Source: Gammaproteobacteria bacterium (lineage in GTDB: Bacteria > Pseudomonadota > Gammaproteobacteria > DSM-19610). Taken from it: DNA of 57,541 nt. The notes beneath the pieces were generated by a model. That model saw nothing but the letters and a program-made list of their open reading frames with translations. It was not told the origin of the DNA and searched no databases. Shown here piece by piece: positions 36,327 to 46,671 of the stretch. The stretch spans positions 1 through 57,541 of the forward strand of contig DROT01000261.1 of NCBI GenBank assembly GCA_011321775.1. The letters are read 5' to 3'. The translations under genes and the position numbers were made by a program. Position 1 is the first letter of the stretch, and each line of letters begins with the position of its first letter.

Positions 36327-36383
36327 GTCCAGACGCGGCCCGATCCTCACGACAACGCTCTTCGCTGCCACCACGCAGGCGTG

Positions 36384-36680
36384 CTATCGGAGGTTGGCGA
36401 ACTTCGAATCCTTCTTCTTCCTCAGGAACAGCAGGCCGATGTTGCCGACCCGCTGTACCAGTTCGGCGCCGCTGCGCCGGCACAGGGCCTGCAGCATGGC
36501 GTCGCGTTCATTGCGGTCGCCGGTATTTACCCGCACCTTCATCAACTCGTGGTGTTCCAGCGAGCGGTCGAATTCCTCCAGCAGGGAGTCCGACAGGCCG
36601 CCGGCACCCACCAGGATGACGGGCTTCAACTTGTGGCCGAGTCCGCGTAGTCTTTTCTTCTGTTGTTCCGTCAGCGTCAT
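36384..36680 (-). CDS. yhbY: YhbY, CRM-domain ribosome assembly RNA-binding protein
   Basis: A 98-residue single CRS1-YhbY domain, full length. Marks are [20 protein letters not shown] near the N-terminus, the GXXG-type loop [12 protein letters not shown], and HELMKVRV. The family binds pre-50S particles. It diverges from rlmE across 62 bases, the classic gammaproteobacterial arrangement. The ATG at 36680 is used; nine extra upstream codons exist but are not family-like. Confidence 0.95.
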   Translation of the reverse strand: MTLTEQQKKRLRGLGHKLKPVILVGAGGLSDSLLEEFDRSLEHHELMKVRVNTGDRNERDAMLQALCRRSGAELVQRVGNIGLLFLRKKKDSKFANLR

Positions 36681-36742
36681 GGCAAGTCGTCCGCGCCCGC
36701 GGGTCAAGTCAGGGAGGCGGCGAAGTATACCGGAATCGAATC

Positions 36743-37363
36743 ATGGCACGCAGCAAGAGCAGCCATCGCTGGCTGAAAGAACATTTCAACGACGAGTTCG
36801 TCAAGCGCGCGCAGCGCGAGGGCTGGCGTTCGCGCGCGGTCTACAAGCTGGAGGAGATCCAGCGCAAGGATCGCATCATCAAGCCCGGCATGGCGGTGGT
36901 GGACCTGGGGGCGGCACCCGGCGGCTGGAGCCAGTATGCGCTCGGCCTGCTGGGGCGCAAGGGCCGCATCGTGGCCATGGACATCCTGCCGATGGACCCT
37001 CTGTCTGGTGTGGAATTTATCCAGGGGGATTTCCGCGAAGATGAGGTGCTGGCGGAACTCCTGCAGGTGCTCGAGGGTCAGGAAGTGGACCTTGTGCTTT
37101 CCGACATCGCACCCAATATGAGTGGCGTGGAGGCGGTCGATCTGCCGCGGGCCATGTATCTGGCGGAATTGGCAGTGGATTTTGCCGAGCGCGTGCTTCG
37201 TCCGGGCGGTGATCTGGTGATGAAGCTGTTCCAGGGCGAGGGTTTCGACGAGTTGCTGCGCGGCCTGCGCGGCCGCTACGACAAGGTGGTGATGCGCAAG
37301 CCGCGCGCCTCCCGGCCGCGCAGCCGCGAGGTGTACGCGGTGGCCAGGGGGCATAAAGTATAG
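36743..37363 (+). CDS. rlmE: 23S rRNA (uridine-2552-2'-O) methyltransferase RlmE
   Basis: A 206-residue FtsJ/RrmJ-family enzyme that methylates U2552 of 23S rRNA in the assembled 50S subunit. The K-D-K-E tetrad is complete: K35 (VYKLEEI), D121 (LSDIAPN), K161 (LVMKLFQG), E196 (RSREVY), each three positions lower than in E. coli. The SAM motif is [15 protein letters not shown]. It precedes ftsH, as in most gammaproteobacteria; the 112-base gap between them shows no clear extra gene. Confidence 0.97.
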   Translation: MARSKSSHRWLKEHFNDEFVKRAQREGWRSRAVYKLEEIQRKDRIIKPGMAVVDLGAAPGGWSQYALGLLGRKGRIVAMDILPMDPLSGVEFIQGDFREDEVLAELLQVLEGQEVDLVLSDIAPNMSGVEAVDLPRAMYLAELAVDFAERVLRPGGDLVMKLFQGEGFDELLRGLRGRYDKVVMRKPRASRPRSREVYAVARGHKV

Positions 37364-37475
37364 TATGTTTCAGGAAACCGCCGGCCGGGCCGAAACGCCT
37401 TACAGGACAACGCCTTTCCACCGTTTCCCATTCTTGTGCCATAGCTCGCCCGCTGATTTGCAGAGGTAACCGATC

Positions 37476-39401
<1,926 letters not shown>

Positions 39402-39404
39402 GCC

Positions 39405-40235
39405 TTGCTGCTCGACTGCGGGGGCAAGACGCTGGACCTGTCGCACCCGCAGGTGATGGGTGTACTCAACATCACCCCCGATTCCTTCTCGGACGGGGGT
39501 GATTTTTTTGCGCCCGAAAGAGCCGTCGAGCGCGCCCTGCAGATGCAGGCCGAGGGTGCCGCCGTCATCGATGTCGGCGGTGAATCGACGCGCCCGGGAG
39601 CGGAGCCGGTGCCGGTGGACGAGGAAATCGCGCGCGTGGTGCCGGTGATCGAGGCGCTACGGTCGCGCCTCTCTGTGCCGATCTCCATCGATACCCGCAA
39701 GCCGGAGGTGATGCGAGCCGCGGTCGGTGCGGGCGCCGGTCTGATCAATGACGTGGCCGCGCTGCGCGAACCGGGGGCCTTGCAGGCAGCGCGGGAGTGC
39801 GGGGTGGCGGTGTGCCTGATGCACATGCAGGGCGAACCCCGGACCATGCAGGACGATCCCGTGTACGAGGACGTGGTCGCCGGGGTGAAGGCCTTCCTGC
39901 AGCGGCGCGCACGGGCGTGCGAGGAGGCGGGTATCGCGCGCGAGCACATCCTGCTCGACCCCGGATTCGGTTTCGGCAAGACCGTGCAGCACAACCTGCA
40001 ACTGCTGGCGCGACTTGACGAAATCGTCGCGCTCGGGTATCCCGTGCTGGTGGGGCTGTCGCGCAAGTCGATGATCGGAAAACTGCTGGGGCTCGAGACC
40101 GGGGAACGCCTGGCCGCGAGTATCGCCCTGGCCATGCTGGCGGTGGAGCGCGGGGCGCGACTGGTACGCGCGCACGACGTCAAAGAGACCTGGCAGGCGC
40201 TGCAGATGCAGGCAGCGCTGCACGGGATGGAGTAG
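39405..40235 (+). CDS. folP: Dihydropteroate synthase
   Basis: A 276-residue TIM-barrel enzyme joining pABA and dihydropterin pyrophosphate in folate synthesis, the sulfonamide target. It shows VMGVLNITPDSFSDGG, IDVGGESTRPGAEPV, GLINDVAAL, LDPGFGFGKTVQHN and LVGLSRKSMIG, the complete family signature set. The TTG start lies three bases after the ftsH stop, so translation is coupled. The order ftsH-folP-glmM is the conserved one. Confidence 0.97.
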   Translation: MLLDCGGKTLDLSHPQVMGVLNITPDSFSDGGDFFAPERAVERALQMQAEGAAVIDVGGESTRPGAEPVPVDEEIARVVPVIEALRSRLSVPISIDTRKPEVMRAAVGAGAGLINDVAALREPGALQAARECGVAVCLMHMQGEPRTMQDDPVYEDVVAGVKAFLQRRARACEEAGIAREHILLDPGFGFGKTVQHNLQLLARLDEIVALGYPVLVGLSRKSMIGKLLGLETGERLAASIALAMLAVERGARLVRAHDVKETWQALQMQAALHGME

Positions 40236-40247
40236 AAGGGGGGCACG

Positions 40248-41603
40248 ATGACAAGAAAGTATTTCGGGACCGACGGCATCCGCGGGCGCGTGGGGGAACC
40301 ACCCATCGATGCGGAGTTCATGCTCAAGCTCGGCTGGGCCACCGGCCGGGTGCTCGGTAACGGCGACTCGACCCGTGTGGTCATCGGCAAGGACACGCGC
40401 ATCTCCGGTTACATGTTCGAGTCGGCACTGGAGGCCGGCCTGTCGGCGGCGGGCGTGGACATCCGCCTGCTGGGGCCGATGCCTACGCCGGCCATCGCCT
40501 ACCTGACGCGCACGCTGCACGCCTGTGCCGGCATCGTCATCAGCGCTTCGCACAATCCCTACCACGATAACGGCATCAAGTTCTTCTCGGCGGAAGGCAG
40601 CAAGCTGGACGACGAGGTCGAGGCCGCCATCGAGGCGGAACTGGAAAAACCCATGGTCACCGTACCCTCCGACCGGCTGGGCAAGGCCGAACGGATGGAG
40701 GATGCGCGCGGCCGCTACATCGAATTCTGCAAGAGCACCGTGCCGTCCTCGCTGTCGCTGCGGGGCATGAAGATCGTGGTCGACTGCGCCAACGGTGCCA
40801 CCTACCACGTGGCGCCCAGCGTGCTCGACGAACTGAACGCCGAGGTGATTGCCATCGGCGTGGAGCCCGACGGCCTCAACATCAACGAAGGCTGTGGTTC
40901 CACCCACCCGGCGCGCCTGCGCGAGGAAGTGCTGAAGCAGGGAGCCGATCTCGGCATCGCCCTGGACGGTGACGGTGACCGCCTCATCATGGTCGATCAC
41001 CAGGGTGAGGAGGTCGATGGTGACGAACTGCTGTTCATCATTGCCAACTCGCGGCGCGAAGCCGGATGTCTCGACGGGCCAGTGGTCGGCACCCTCATGA
41101 GCAACCTCGGTCTGGAGCACGCGCTGCAGCAGCAATCGGTCGAGTTCCTGCGCGCGCGGGTCGGTGACCGCTATGTCATGGAGCTGCTGCGCCACCATGG
41201 CGGCATGCTCGGCGGCGAGTCCTCGGGACACATCATCTGCCTCGATCGCACCACCACCGGTGACGGCATGGTCTCGGCACTGCAGGTGCTGGCCGCCATG
41301 GTGGAGCGAGGTGTCAGTCTCCACGAACTGAAGCAGGGCATGAAAAAGTATCCCCAGCGGATGATCAACGTGCCGCTGACGCGGCCGATCGATGTCGATG
41401 CCAGTGACCCGATTCAGGCGGCGGTGAAGGCTTCGGAGGCGGTACTGAACGGGCGCGGGCGGGTATTGTTGCGGCCTTCCGGCACCGAGCCGCTGATTCG
41501 TGTCATGGTCGAGGGAGAGGACGAGGAACTGGTTTGCCAGCAGGCGCAGCAACTGGCCGAGGTGGTGCGTCAGGCGGTCGTTCAGAAGCAGGAAACCGTC
41601 TGA
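40248..41603 (+). CDS. glmM: Phosphoglucosamine mutase
   Basis: A 451-residue enzyme converting glucosamine-6-phosphate to glucosamine-1-phosphate for peptidoglycan and LPS. The phosphoserine is S101 in ISASHNP; the Mg2+ loop is DGDGDR; the sugar loop is GGESSGH and the phosphate loop [22 protein letters not shown] opens the protein as in E. coli. A ribosome site AAGGGGGG lies before the ATG. Confidence 0.98.
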   Translation: MTRKYFGTDGIRGRVGEPPIDAEFMLKLGWATGRVLGNGDSTRVVIGKDTRISGYMFESALEAGLSAAGVDIRLLGPMPTPAIAYLTRTLHACAGIVISASHNPYHDNGIKFFSAEGSKLDDEVEAAIEAELEKPMVTVPSDRLGKAERMEDARGRYIEFCKSTVPSSLSLRGMKIVVDCANGATYHVAPSVLDELNAEVIAIGVEPDGLNINEGCGSTHPARLREEVLKQGADLGIALDGDGDRLIMVDHQGEEVDGDELLFIIANSRREAGCLDGPVVGTLMSNLGLEHALQQQSVEFLRARVGDRYVMELLRHHGGMLGGESSGHIICLDRTTTGDGMVSALQVLAAMVERGVSLHELKQGMKKYPQRMINVPLTRPIDVDASDPIQAAVKASEAVLNGRGRVLLRPSGTEPLIRVMVEGEDEELVCQQAQQLAEVVRQAVVQKQETV

Positions 41604-41609
41604 GCTAAA

Positions 41610-42212
41610 GTGCGCAGGTTTCTGTTTTCTACTTCCTTTGTTCTGCTTGTCCTGGTCGGGCTGGTGGCCGGTCTGATCGTCTCCAACCTCTATACCTACC
41701 ATCGTCTCACCGACGAGGCGCCGATTGCGCGCCTGCAGTTCGAACCCATGGCGCCGCGGCAGTATGCGGTCGAACTGCTGACCGGCGATTTCTGCAAGCC
41801 GCAGCGTTTCACCCTCTACGGTGACCAGTGGCGCATCGATGCGCGTTTTCTCAAGTGGAAGCCGCTGGCCAATTTGCTCGGACTGGACGCCATGTACCGC
41901 CTCGAGCGCCTCAGCGGGCGCTACCGCGACACCGCTGCCGAGAACCGCGAACCTCACCAGGCCTGGGACATTGGCCTCAAGCCGCGGGTCGACCTGCTCG
42001 ACTACGTGAACCGTGACTGGAAATACTGGTCGCCCGTCGACACCTATTTCGGCAGCTCGGTCTACGAAGACATCGATCCCGCCTATCGCTATACCGTGTA
42101 CCGCGGCCAGTCCGGCCTGCTGGTACGCAAGGAACCGCTGGCACCGGCGCACTACGAGAACGGCGAGCTGGTGATCCACATCGACAGGGACTGCCGTCGC
42201 GCGGCGGAATGA
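41610..42212 (+). CDS. Membrane-anchored hypothetical protein between glmM and tpiA
   Basis: A 200-residue protein starting with GTG six bases after glmM. It has one N-terminal anchor helix (about 5-27, STSFVLLVLVGLVAGLIVSN); the rest is soluble and probably periplasmic, rich in aromatic and charged residues (GDQWRIDARFLKWKP, WDIGLKPRVDLLDYVNRDWKYWSPVDTYFG with breaks). There is no recognised catalytic motif. Its tight spacing suggests co-expression with glmM. Cannot be named from sequence alone. Confidence 0.75.
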   Translation: MRRFLFSTSFVLLVLVGLVAGLIVSNLYTYHRLTDEAPIARLQFEPMAPRQYAVELLTGDFCKPQRFTLYGDQWRIDARFLKWKPLANLLGLDAMYRLERLSGRYRDTAAENREPHQAWDIGLKPRVDLLDYVNRDWKYWSPVDTYFGSSVYEDIDPAYRYTVYRGQSGLLVRKEPLAPAHYENGELVIHIDRDCRRAAE

Positions 42213-42302
42213 CCGCATTGCGGTGATGCGGCCCGTGGTCGCCGGGACGCGTTCCCCGTGTTCTTCCCGCTTTTCCGCGGCTTCTGCCGCGCTGCGGGGC
42301 AT

Positions 42303-42331
42303 TTGATTTTTGCTCGCCGCCCCGCTACGAT
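42303..42331 (+). promoter_or_regulatory. Candidate sigma-70 promoter for tpiA-secG
   Basis: TTGATT at 42303-42308 and TACGAT at 42326-42331 are separated by 17 bases; the tpiA start lies about 30 bases after the expected transcription start. The 42213-42366 gap otherwise shows only G+C-rich sequence without a gene. Confidence 0.5.
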
Positions 42332-42366
42332 AGCCGGCTATTTTCAAGGGCTTGCAGGAGAAGGGC

Positions 42367-43116
42367 ATGCGTCAGACTCTGGTCGCCGGGAACTGGAAAC
42401 TCAACGGTTCGCTGGACAGCATCAAACAACTGGTTTCCGGGATACTCGCGGGTATCGGTGACACCGGCGATACCGCCGTCGCGGTCTGTCCGCCCTTCGT
42501 CTACATCCCGCTGGTGTCCGAACTCCTGCAGGGCAGCAAGGTGGCGCTCGGCAGTCAGGATGTGAGCGACCAGGACTCCGGTGCCTTCACCGGTGAGGTG
42601 TCGGGTCCGATGCTGAAGGAGTTCGGCTGCCGCTATGCCATCGTCGGCCATTCCGAACGCCGGGCGCTGTACGCCGAGGACGACGAGTTCACGGCACGCA
42701 AGTTTGCCGCGGCCCGCCGGGCTGGCCTGACGCCCATCCTGTGCGTCGGTGAGACCCTGGAGGAACGCGAACAGGGCATCACCGAGGACGTGGTCGCGCG
42801 GCAGCTGGATGCGGTCATCGAGCTGGAAGGCATCGGTGCCATCGGCGATGCGGTCATCGCCTACGAGCCGGTATGGGCCATCGGCACCGGCAAGACCGCC
42901 AGCCCGCAACAGGCGCAGGACGTGCACGCCTTCATCCGCGGCAAGCTCGCCGGCCTCGATGGTGGCGTCGCGGAGAAGGTGCAGATCCTGTATGGCGGCA
43001 GCGTCAAGGGCAGCAATGCGGCCGAGCTGTTCGCCATGGAAGACATCGACGGCGGGCTCATCGGCGGTGCCTCGCTGGTGGCCGATGATTTCCTGGCGAT
43101 CTGTCGCGCCGGCTAG
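42367..43116 (+). CDS. tpiA: Triose-phosphate isomerase
   Basis: A 249-residue TIM barrel that interconverts dihydroxyacetone phosphate and glyceraldehyde-3-phosphate. Key residues are visible: the substrate Asn/Lys in GNWKLNGS, the catalytic His in VGHSERR, the catalytic Glu with the mobile loop in AYEPVWAIGTGK, and the phosphate loop LYGGSVKGSNA. AGGAGAAGG precedes ATG 42367; five extra upstream codons were left out. Confidence 0.98.
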   Translation: MRQTLVAGNWKLNGSLDSIKQLVSGILAGIGDTGDTAVAVCPPFVYIPLVSELLQGSKVALGSQDVSDQDSGAFTGEVSGPMLKEFGCRYAIVGHSERRALYAEDDEFTARKFAAARRAGLTPILCVGETLEEREQGITEDVVARQLDAVIELEGIGAIGDAVIAYEPVWAIGTGKTASPQQAQDVHAFIRGKLAGLDGGVAEKVQILYGGSVKGSNAAELFAMEDIDGGLIGGASLVADDFLAICRAG

Positions 43117-43251
43117 ACGACAACCTTCCCGCTCCGCGGCGGGTGTGAAATCCAGGGAGACAGCGATCGATCCGGTGGTCTGATGCCCGCCGGCAACGAC
43201 GAAATCGTTCCGGATCGACCGGCGTTTCCCCAAACAGAGTAGACTGACTGA

Positions 43252-43797
43252 ATGTTTGTAGCATTGTTGATACTCCAGGTGTTGCTGGGCGTGGCCATCA
43301 TCGGCCTGGTCCTGCTGCAGCAGGGCAAGGGCGCGGACATGGGGGCGGCCTTCGGTGCCGGTGCCTCGGGTACCGTCTTCGGCGCCAAGGGCGGCGGTTC
43401 CTTCCTGACGCGTACCACGGCGATACTGGCCGCCGCCTTCTTCGCCAACAGCATCCTGCTGTCCTCGCCGCTGGTGCGCGAGGTACGCCAGCCCACCGCC
43501 AGCGTGGTCGATCGGGTGGAGACCGGCGAACAGGCGCCTGAAGAGGCACCGGCTGCCGAGAAGGAGAGCGGCGAGGCGGAGAGCGACCTGCCGCCGGTGG
43601 ATCTGCCCGAGGTCCCGAAGGCCGAAGGAGAAGAGTCGGATCTGCCACCGGCCGAGGAACCGAAGGCGGCGCCGGCCGAAGAGAAGGCGAATGCTCCCGC
43701 CAAGAGCGAAGCCGGGCAGCCGACGGCCGCGGACAAGGCATCGACGCCGGCGGCAGGTAAGGACAAGGGCCCCGACAAGCAGGAAAAGACCAACTGA
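43252..43797 (+). CDS. secG: Preprotein translocase subunit SecG with long acidic tail
   Basis: A SecG with two helices (about 2-22 and 50-70) and the conserved [20 protein letters not shown] and [15 protein letters not shown] between them. It helps SecYEG-SecA export. At 181 residues it is much longer than the E. coli form (110): residues about 80-181 are an Ala/Glu/Pro/Lys-rich, probably disordered tail. Located between tpiA and tRNA-Leu as usual in gammaproteobacteria; the tRNA begins 11 bases after the stop, so it is probably processed from the same transcript. Confidence 0.95.
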   Translation: MFVALLILQVLLGVAIIGLVLLQQGKGADMGAAFGAGASGTVFGAKGGGSFLTRTTAILAAAFFANSILLSSPLVREVRQPTASVVDRVETGEQAPEEAPAAEKESGEAESDLPPVDLPEVPKAEGEESDLPPAEEPKAAPAEEKANAPAKSEAGQPTAADKASTPAAGKDKGPDKQEKTN

Positions 43798-43808
43798 TCC
43801 ATTTTTTT

Positions 43809-43893
43809 GCCGACGTGGTGGAATTGGTAGACACGCTATCTTGAGGGGGTAGTGGCGAAAGCCGTGCCGGTTCGACTCCGGCCGTCGGCACCA
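43809..43893 (+). tRNA. tRNA-Leu(GAG)
   Basis: An 85-base class II tRNA including encoded CCA. The acceptor arms GCCGACG (43809-43815) and CGTCGGC (43883-43889) pair fully; the T arm contains GGTTCGACTCC; the D region has the Leu-type GGAATTGGTAGACAC. The anticodon loop is TTGAGGG with GAG at 43843-43845, reading CUC/CUU codons. The long variable arm is shorter than in E. coli leuU but present. Confidence 0.97.
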
Positions 43894-43902
43894 TCTTCAA
43901 AA

Positions 43903-43976
43903 CACCCGGGAGCGCCGGGCTCCAGCCCGGCAAAGGCGGATGTCAATGCCGGGCTGGAGCCCGGCGCTCCCGGGTG
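43903..43976. repeat. REP hairpin upstream of the transposase gene, 30-base perfect arms
   Basis: The arms at 43903-43932 and 43947-43976 are exact reverse complements, containing GGGAGCGCCGGGCTCCAGCC on the left, with a 14-base loop. The same element returns on the other side of the transposase gene at 44680-44747. Starts 10 bases after the tRNA. Confidence 0.95.
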
Positions 43977-44015
43977 CGTACCAGGAACAGACATGCCACC
44001 CATGGAGGGGTGACC

Positions 44016-44648
44016 ATGGAGAAGAAAACCTCCCGCGCGGGGTCGCGCTCCGTCGTGGCCAAGGGGTGGTACAGTCGTGGCTACCTGCCACACCTTGACG
44101 CGCCTTCGGCCCTGCAGTGCATCACCTTCCGTCTCGCCGACTCCCTGCCGCGGGAGAAATTGCTCGAGCTGGAGAGCGCGCTGCGAGCTCGTCCGCGCCA
44201 CCGGCGCACGCGGGCGCGAGTACGCACCATCGACCGCTGGCTGGATGCCGGCATGGGCTGCTGCGCGTTACGCCATCCGTGCCTGGCCATGCGGATGCAA
44301 CGGGCGCTCTGGCACTTCGACGGCGAGCGTTACCGCCTGCTTGCCTGGTGCGTCATGCCCAACCATGTCCATGTGCTCATCGAGCAGCTTGACGCATTGC
44401 CGAGGATCGTCGGATCGTGGAAGTCCTACACCGGTCGCTGGGCGTTGGCGCACGACGTCGTGCTGGGCCTGGGTATTCCCGGGAAACGCCTGTGGATGCG
44501 CGACTACTGGGATCGCTATATCCGGGATCAGCGCCACCTGGATGCCGTGCGGACCTACATTGACCGGAATCCCGTGAAGGCCGGGCTTTGCCGGAGGGCC
44601 GAGGACTGGCCATGGTCGAGTGCGGGATTCAGGCGGGGGAAAGCGTGA
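44016..44648 (+). CDS. REP-associated tyrosine transposase (RAYT, IS200/IS605 Y1 relative)
   Basis: A 210-residue Y1-HUH protein. The HUH motif is H117-V-H119 in MPNHVHVLIE; the candidate catalytic Tyr is Y164 in RDYWDRYIRD, followed by the RAYT hallmark TYIDRNPVKAGL and DWPWSSAGF. All active-site parts seem intact. RAYTs are single-copy, vertically kept enzymes thought to cut and move the REP palindromes around them. Here the gene is placed between two perfect REP hairpins. GGAGGGG before ATG 44016 is a strong ribosome site; fourteen upstream in-frame codons run into the hairpin and were excluded. It separates tRNA-Leu from the nuo operon. Confidence 0.93.
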   Translation: MEKKTSRAGSRSVVAKGWYSRGYLPHLDAPSALQCITFRLADSLPREKLLELESALRARPRHRRTRARVRTIDRWLDAGMGCCALRHPCLAMRMQRALWHFDGERYRLLAWCVMPNHVHVLIEQLDALPRIVGSWKSYTGRWALAHDVVLGLGIPGKRLWMRDYWDRYIRDQRHLDAVRTYIDRNPVKAGLCRRAEDWPWSSAGFRRGKA

Positions 44649-44679
44649 ATTCCCCGCGGCAGAATACCATCCTCCGTCC

Positions 44680-44747
44680 CGGGAGCGCCGGGCTCCAGCC
44701 CGGCATTGACATCCGGCTTTGCCGGGCTGGAGCCCGGCGCTCCCGGA
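44680..44747. repeat. REP hairpin downstream of the transposase gene, 27-base perfect arms
   Basis: The arms at 44680-44706 and 44721-44747 are exact reverse complements and identical in core sequence to the hairpin at 43903-43976; the loops are both 14 bases long but differ. This gives the two-sided layout of a REP-RAYT unit. Confidence 0.95.
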
Positions 44748-44914
44748 AGGGGCGTGTTGACCGGCGTGGGTGCCAGGTCCGGGTGCGCTGTTTCCGGGTG
44801 GTTATGCGTGTCCCGTTCATGGCCATCCGTCCCCTCTGTCCATGGCTTTTTTTATAGGGTCAGAAACATAAATTAAGCCGTTGATTTTTCGGCAGAAGCA
44901 TCGCTGCATCCGGC

Positions 44915-44943
44915 TTGACACCCGGCAGGCAACTGCCTAGACT
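44915..44943 (+). promoter_or_regulatory. Near-consensus sigma-70 promoter of the nuo operon
   Basis: A perfect TTGACA (44915-44920), 17-base spacer and TAGACT (44938-44943), placing the start of transcription near 44950, about 60 bases before nuoA. It is the strongest promoter match in the window and fits a highly expressed respiratory operon. Confidence 0.8.
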
Positions 44944-45010
44944 GCGGGGCGCCTCGCGCGCACGCGTCAAAACAGCCTGGCCGCGACCAGGAACGTCGGA
45001 TGAGGGTGGC

Positions 45011-45367
45011 ATGCTGGAAAACTATCTGCCGGTTTTGATCTTCATTGCCATCGGTATCGGCGTCGGCCTGGTGATGACGCTGATGGGTTTCATGCTCGGT
45101 ACCCGCAAACCCGACAGTGAGAAGACCTCCCCCTACGAATGCGGCTTCGAGGCCTTCGAGGACACGCGCATGCGCTTCGACGTGCGCTACTACCTGGTCG
45201 CCATCCTGTTCATCATCTTCGACCTGGAGATCGCCTTCCTGTTTCCCTGGGCCGTGGTCCTCGAGGATCTCGGCTGGTTCGGCTACATCGCCATGATGAT
45301 CTTCCTCGGCATCCTCGTCATCGGATTCATCTACGAGTGGTTCAAGGGGGCTCTCGAATGGGAATAG
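45011..45367 (+). CDS. nuoA: NADH-quinone oxidoreductase subunit A
   Basis: A 118-residue, three-helix membrane subunit next to the quinone site. It contains [20 protein letters not shown], the conserved loop linking helices 1 and 2, followed by [20 protein letters not shown]. The ATG at 45011 follows GAGGGTGG; the frame is open upstream but overlaps the promoter. First gene of a nuoABCDEFGHIJKLM order with separate nuoC and nuoD. Confidence 0.97.
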   Translation: MLENYLPVLIFIAIGIGVGLVMTLMGFMLGTRKPDSEKTSPYECGFEAFEDTRMRFDVRYYLVAILFIIFDLEIAFLFPWAVVLEDLGWFGYIAMMIFLGILVIGFIYEWFKGALEWE

Positions 45368-45426
45368 TGCCAGTGCTCGGCCAATCGGCCTTTTTCACGT
45401 TGCCGCTATCCGGAGGCATTTGATCG

Positions 45427-45903
45427 ATGGGCATCGAAGGTCTCCTCGAAGAAGGCTTCATCACCACCTCGGCCGACAAGCTGATCAACTGGGCGCGCAC
45501 CGGTTCCATGTGGCCGATGACCTTCGGCCTGGCCTGCTGCGCGGTGGAGATGATGCAGGCGGGCGCCTCGCGCTATGACCTGGACCGCTTCGGCGTGGTG
45601 TTCCGTCCCAGCCCGCGCCAGTCGGACGTGATGATCGTTGCCGGTACCCTGTGCAACAAGATGGCGCCGGCGCTGCGCAAGGTCTACGACCAGATGGCCG
45701 AACCGCGCTGGGTGATCTCCATGGGATCGTGCGCCAACGGCGGCGGCTACTATCACTATTCCTATTCAGTGGTGCGCGGCTGCGACCGCGTGGTGCCGGT
45801 CGACATCTACGTTCCGGGGTGTCCGCCGACCGCCGAGGCACTGCTGTACGGTATCCTGCAGTTGCAGAACAAGATCCACCGTACCAACACCATCGCCCGG
45901 TAG
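45427..45903 (+). CDS. nuoB: NADH-quinone oxidoreductase subunit B
   Basis: A 158-residue subunit carrying cluster N2, the last iron-sulfur centre before quinone. The ligands are C37-C38 (LACCAVEMM), C102 (MGSCANGGG) and C132 (VPGCPP). The 59-base gap after nuoA holds only a weak hairpin. Confidence 0.98.
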   Translation: MGIEGLLEEGFITTSADKLINWARTGSMWPMTFGLACCAVEMMQAGASRYDLDRFGVVFRPSPRQSDVMIVAGTLCNKMAPALRKVYDQMAEPRWVISMGSCANGGGYYHYSYSVVRGCDRVVPVDIYVPGCPPTAEALLYGILQLQNKIHRTNTIAR

Positions 45904-45910
45904 CCTGAGC

Positions 45911-46669
45911 ATGAACCCGACCGATCTGATCGAACGACTGCAGGAGCGCTTCGGCGACACCCTGCTGGACGCGCGCCTGGCGCTGGGCGAGGTGACCATC
46001 GAAGTGGCGCCGCAGGAGCTGCTGGAGACCTGCCGGGCGCTGCACGACGAGCCCGATTTCCGTTTCGAGCAGTTGATCGACCTGTGCGGGGTGGACTACC
46101 TGGCCTATGGCGAGGACGAGTGGCTCACCGAGGAGGCCAGCAGTCGCGGCTTCAGTCGCGCCGTCGAGCCGGTCACCGCGGCGCGCATGGGCGTGCTCGC
46201 CGAAGAGCTGTCCACGGACACGGTGAAGGACGCCGGCACGCGCTTTGCGGCCGTCTATCACCTGCTGTCGCTGAGCCACAACCAGCGGCTGCGCCTGCGG
46301 GTGTTCGCCGCCGACGAGCAGTTGCCGGTAATCCCTTCGGTGGTCGGCATCTGGAACGGTGCCAACTGGTTCGAGCGCGAAGCCTTCGATCTCTTCGGCA
46401 TCGTGTTCGAGGGGCATCCCGACCTGCGCCGCATTCTCACCGACTACGGTTTCATCGGTCACCCGTTCCGCAAGGACTTCCCCCTGAGCGGCAACGTCGA
46501 GGTGCGCTACGATCCCGAGAAGAAGCGCGTGGTCTACCAGCCGGTGAGCATCGAGCCGCGGGTGCTGGTGCCGCGTGTCATCCGTGCCGCGGCGCTGGAA
46601 AAGGCCGCCGAAGCGTCGCAGCCGGAAGCCGTGGACGACGCCGGCGATGAAGCGGAAGCGGAAGCCTGA
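45911..46669 (+). CDS. nuoC: NADH-quinone oxidoreductase subunit C
   Basis: A 252-residue 30-kDa subunit of the peripheral arm. It has [38 protein letters not shown] (split across the family signature) and [12 protein letters not shown]. It is separate from nuoD, unlike the fused enterobacterial NuoCD. The last about 20 residues are an Ala/Glu/Asp-rich tail not needed for the fold. Confidence 0.97.
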   Translation: MNPTDLIERLQERFGDTLLDARLALGEVTIEVAPQELLETCRALHDEPDFRFEQLIDLCGVDYLAYGEDEWLTEEASSRGFSRAVEPVTAARMGVLAEELSTDTVKDAGTRFAAVYHLLSLSHNQRLRLRVFAADEQLPVIPSVVGIWNGANWFEREAFDLFGIVFEGHPDLRRILTDYGFIGHPFRKDFPLSGNVEVRYDPEKKRVVYQPVSIEPRVLVPRVIRAAALEKAAEASQPEAVDDAGDEAEAEA

Positions 46670-46671
46670 GC

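Larger units (their letters stand above)
44649..45010. other. 362-base intergenic region: REP hairpin, then nuo leader
   Basis: After the transposase stop come a REP hairpin (44680-44747), about 165 bases with no gene that include a T-run at 44848-44854, then the nuo promoter (44915-44943) and a leader of about 60 bases to nuoA. No small reading frame with a ribosome site was found. Confidence 0.6.

Noticed and set aside
43903-44747. CRISPR array
   Set aside because: There are only two hairpin copies, each a single palindrome and separated by a gene; no regular spacers exist here or elsewhere in the window.
43900-44750. Integrated phage or genomic island at tRNA-Leu
   Set aside because: No integrase and no repeated tRNA 3' end was found; the only mobile-type gene is the RAYT, which does not integrate at tRNAs.
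45376-45400. Terminator or attenuator between nuoA and nuoB
   Set aside because: A GGCC-AATC-GGCC hairpin followed by five Ts exists, but the stem is only four pairs and lies within an operon that must be read through.
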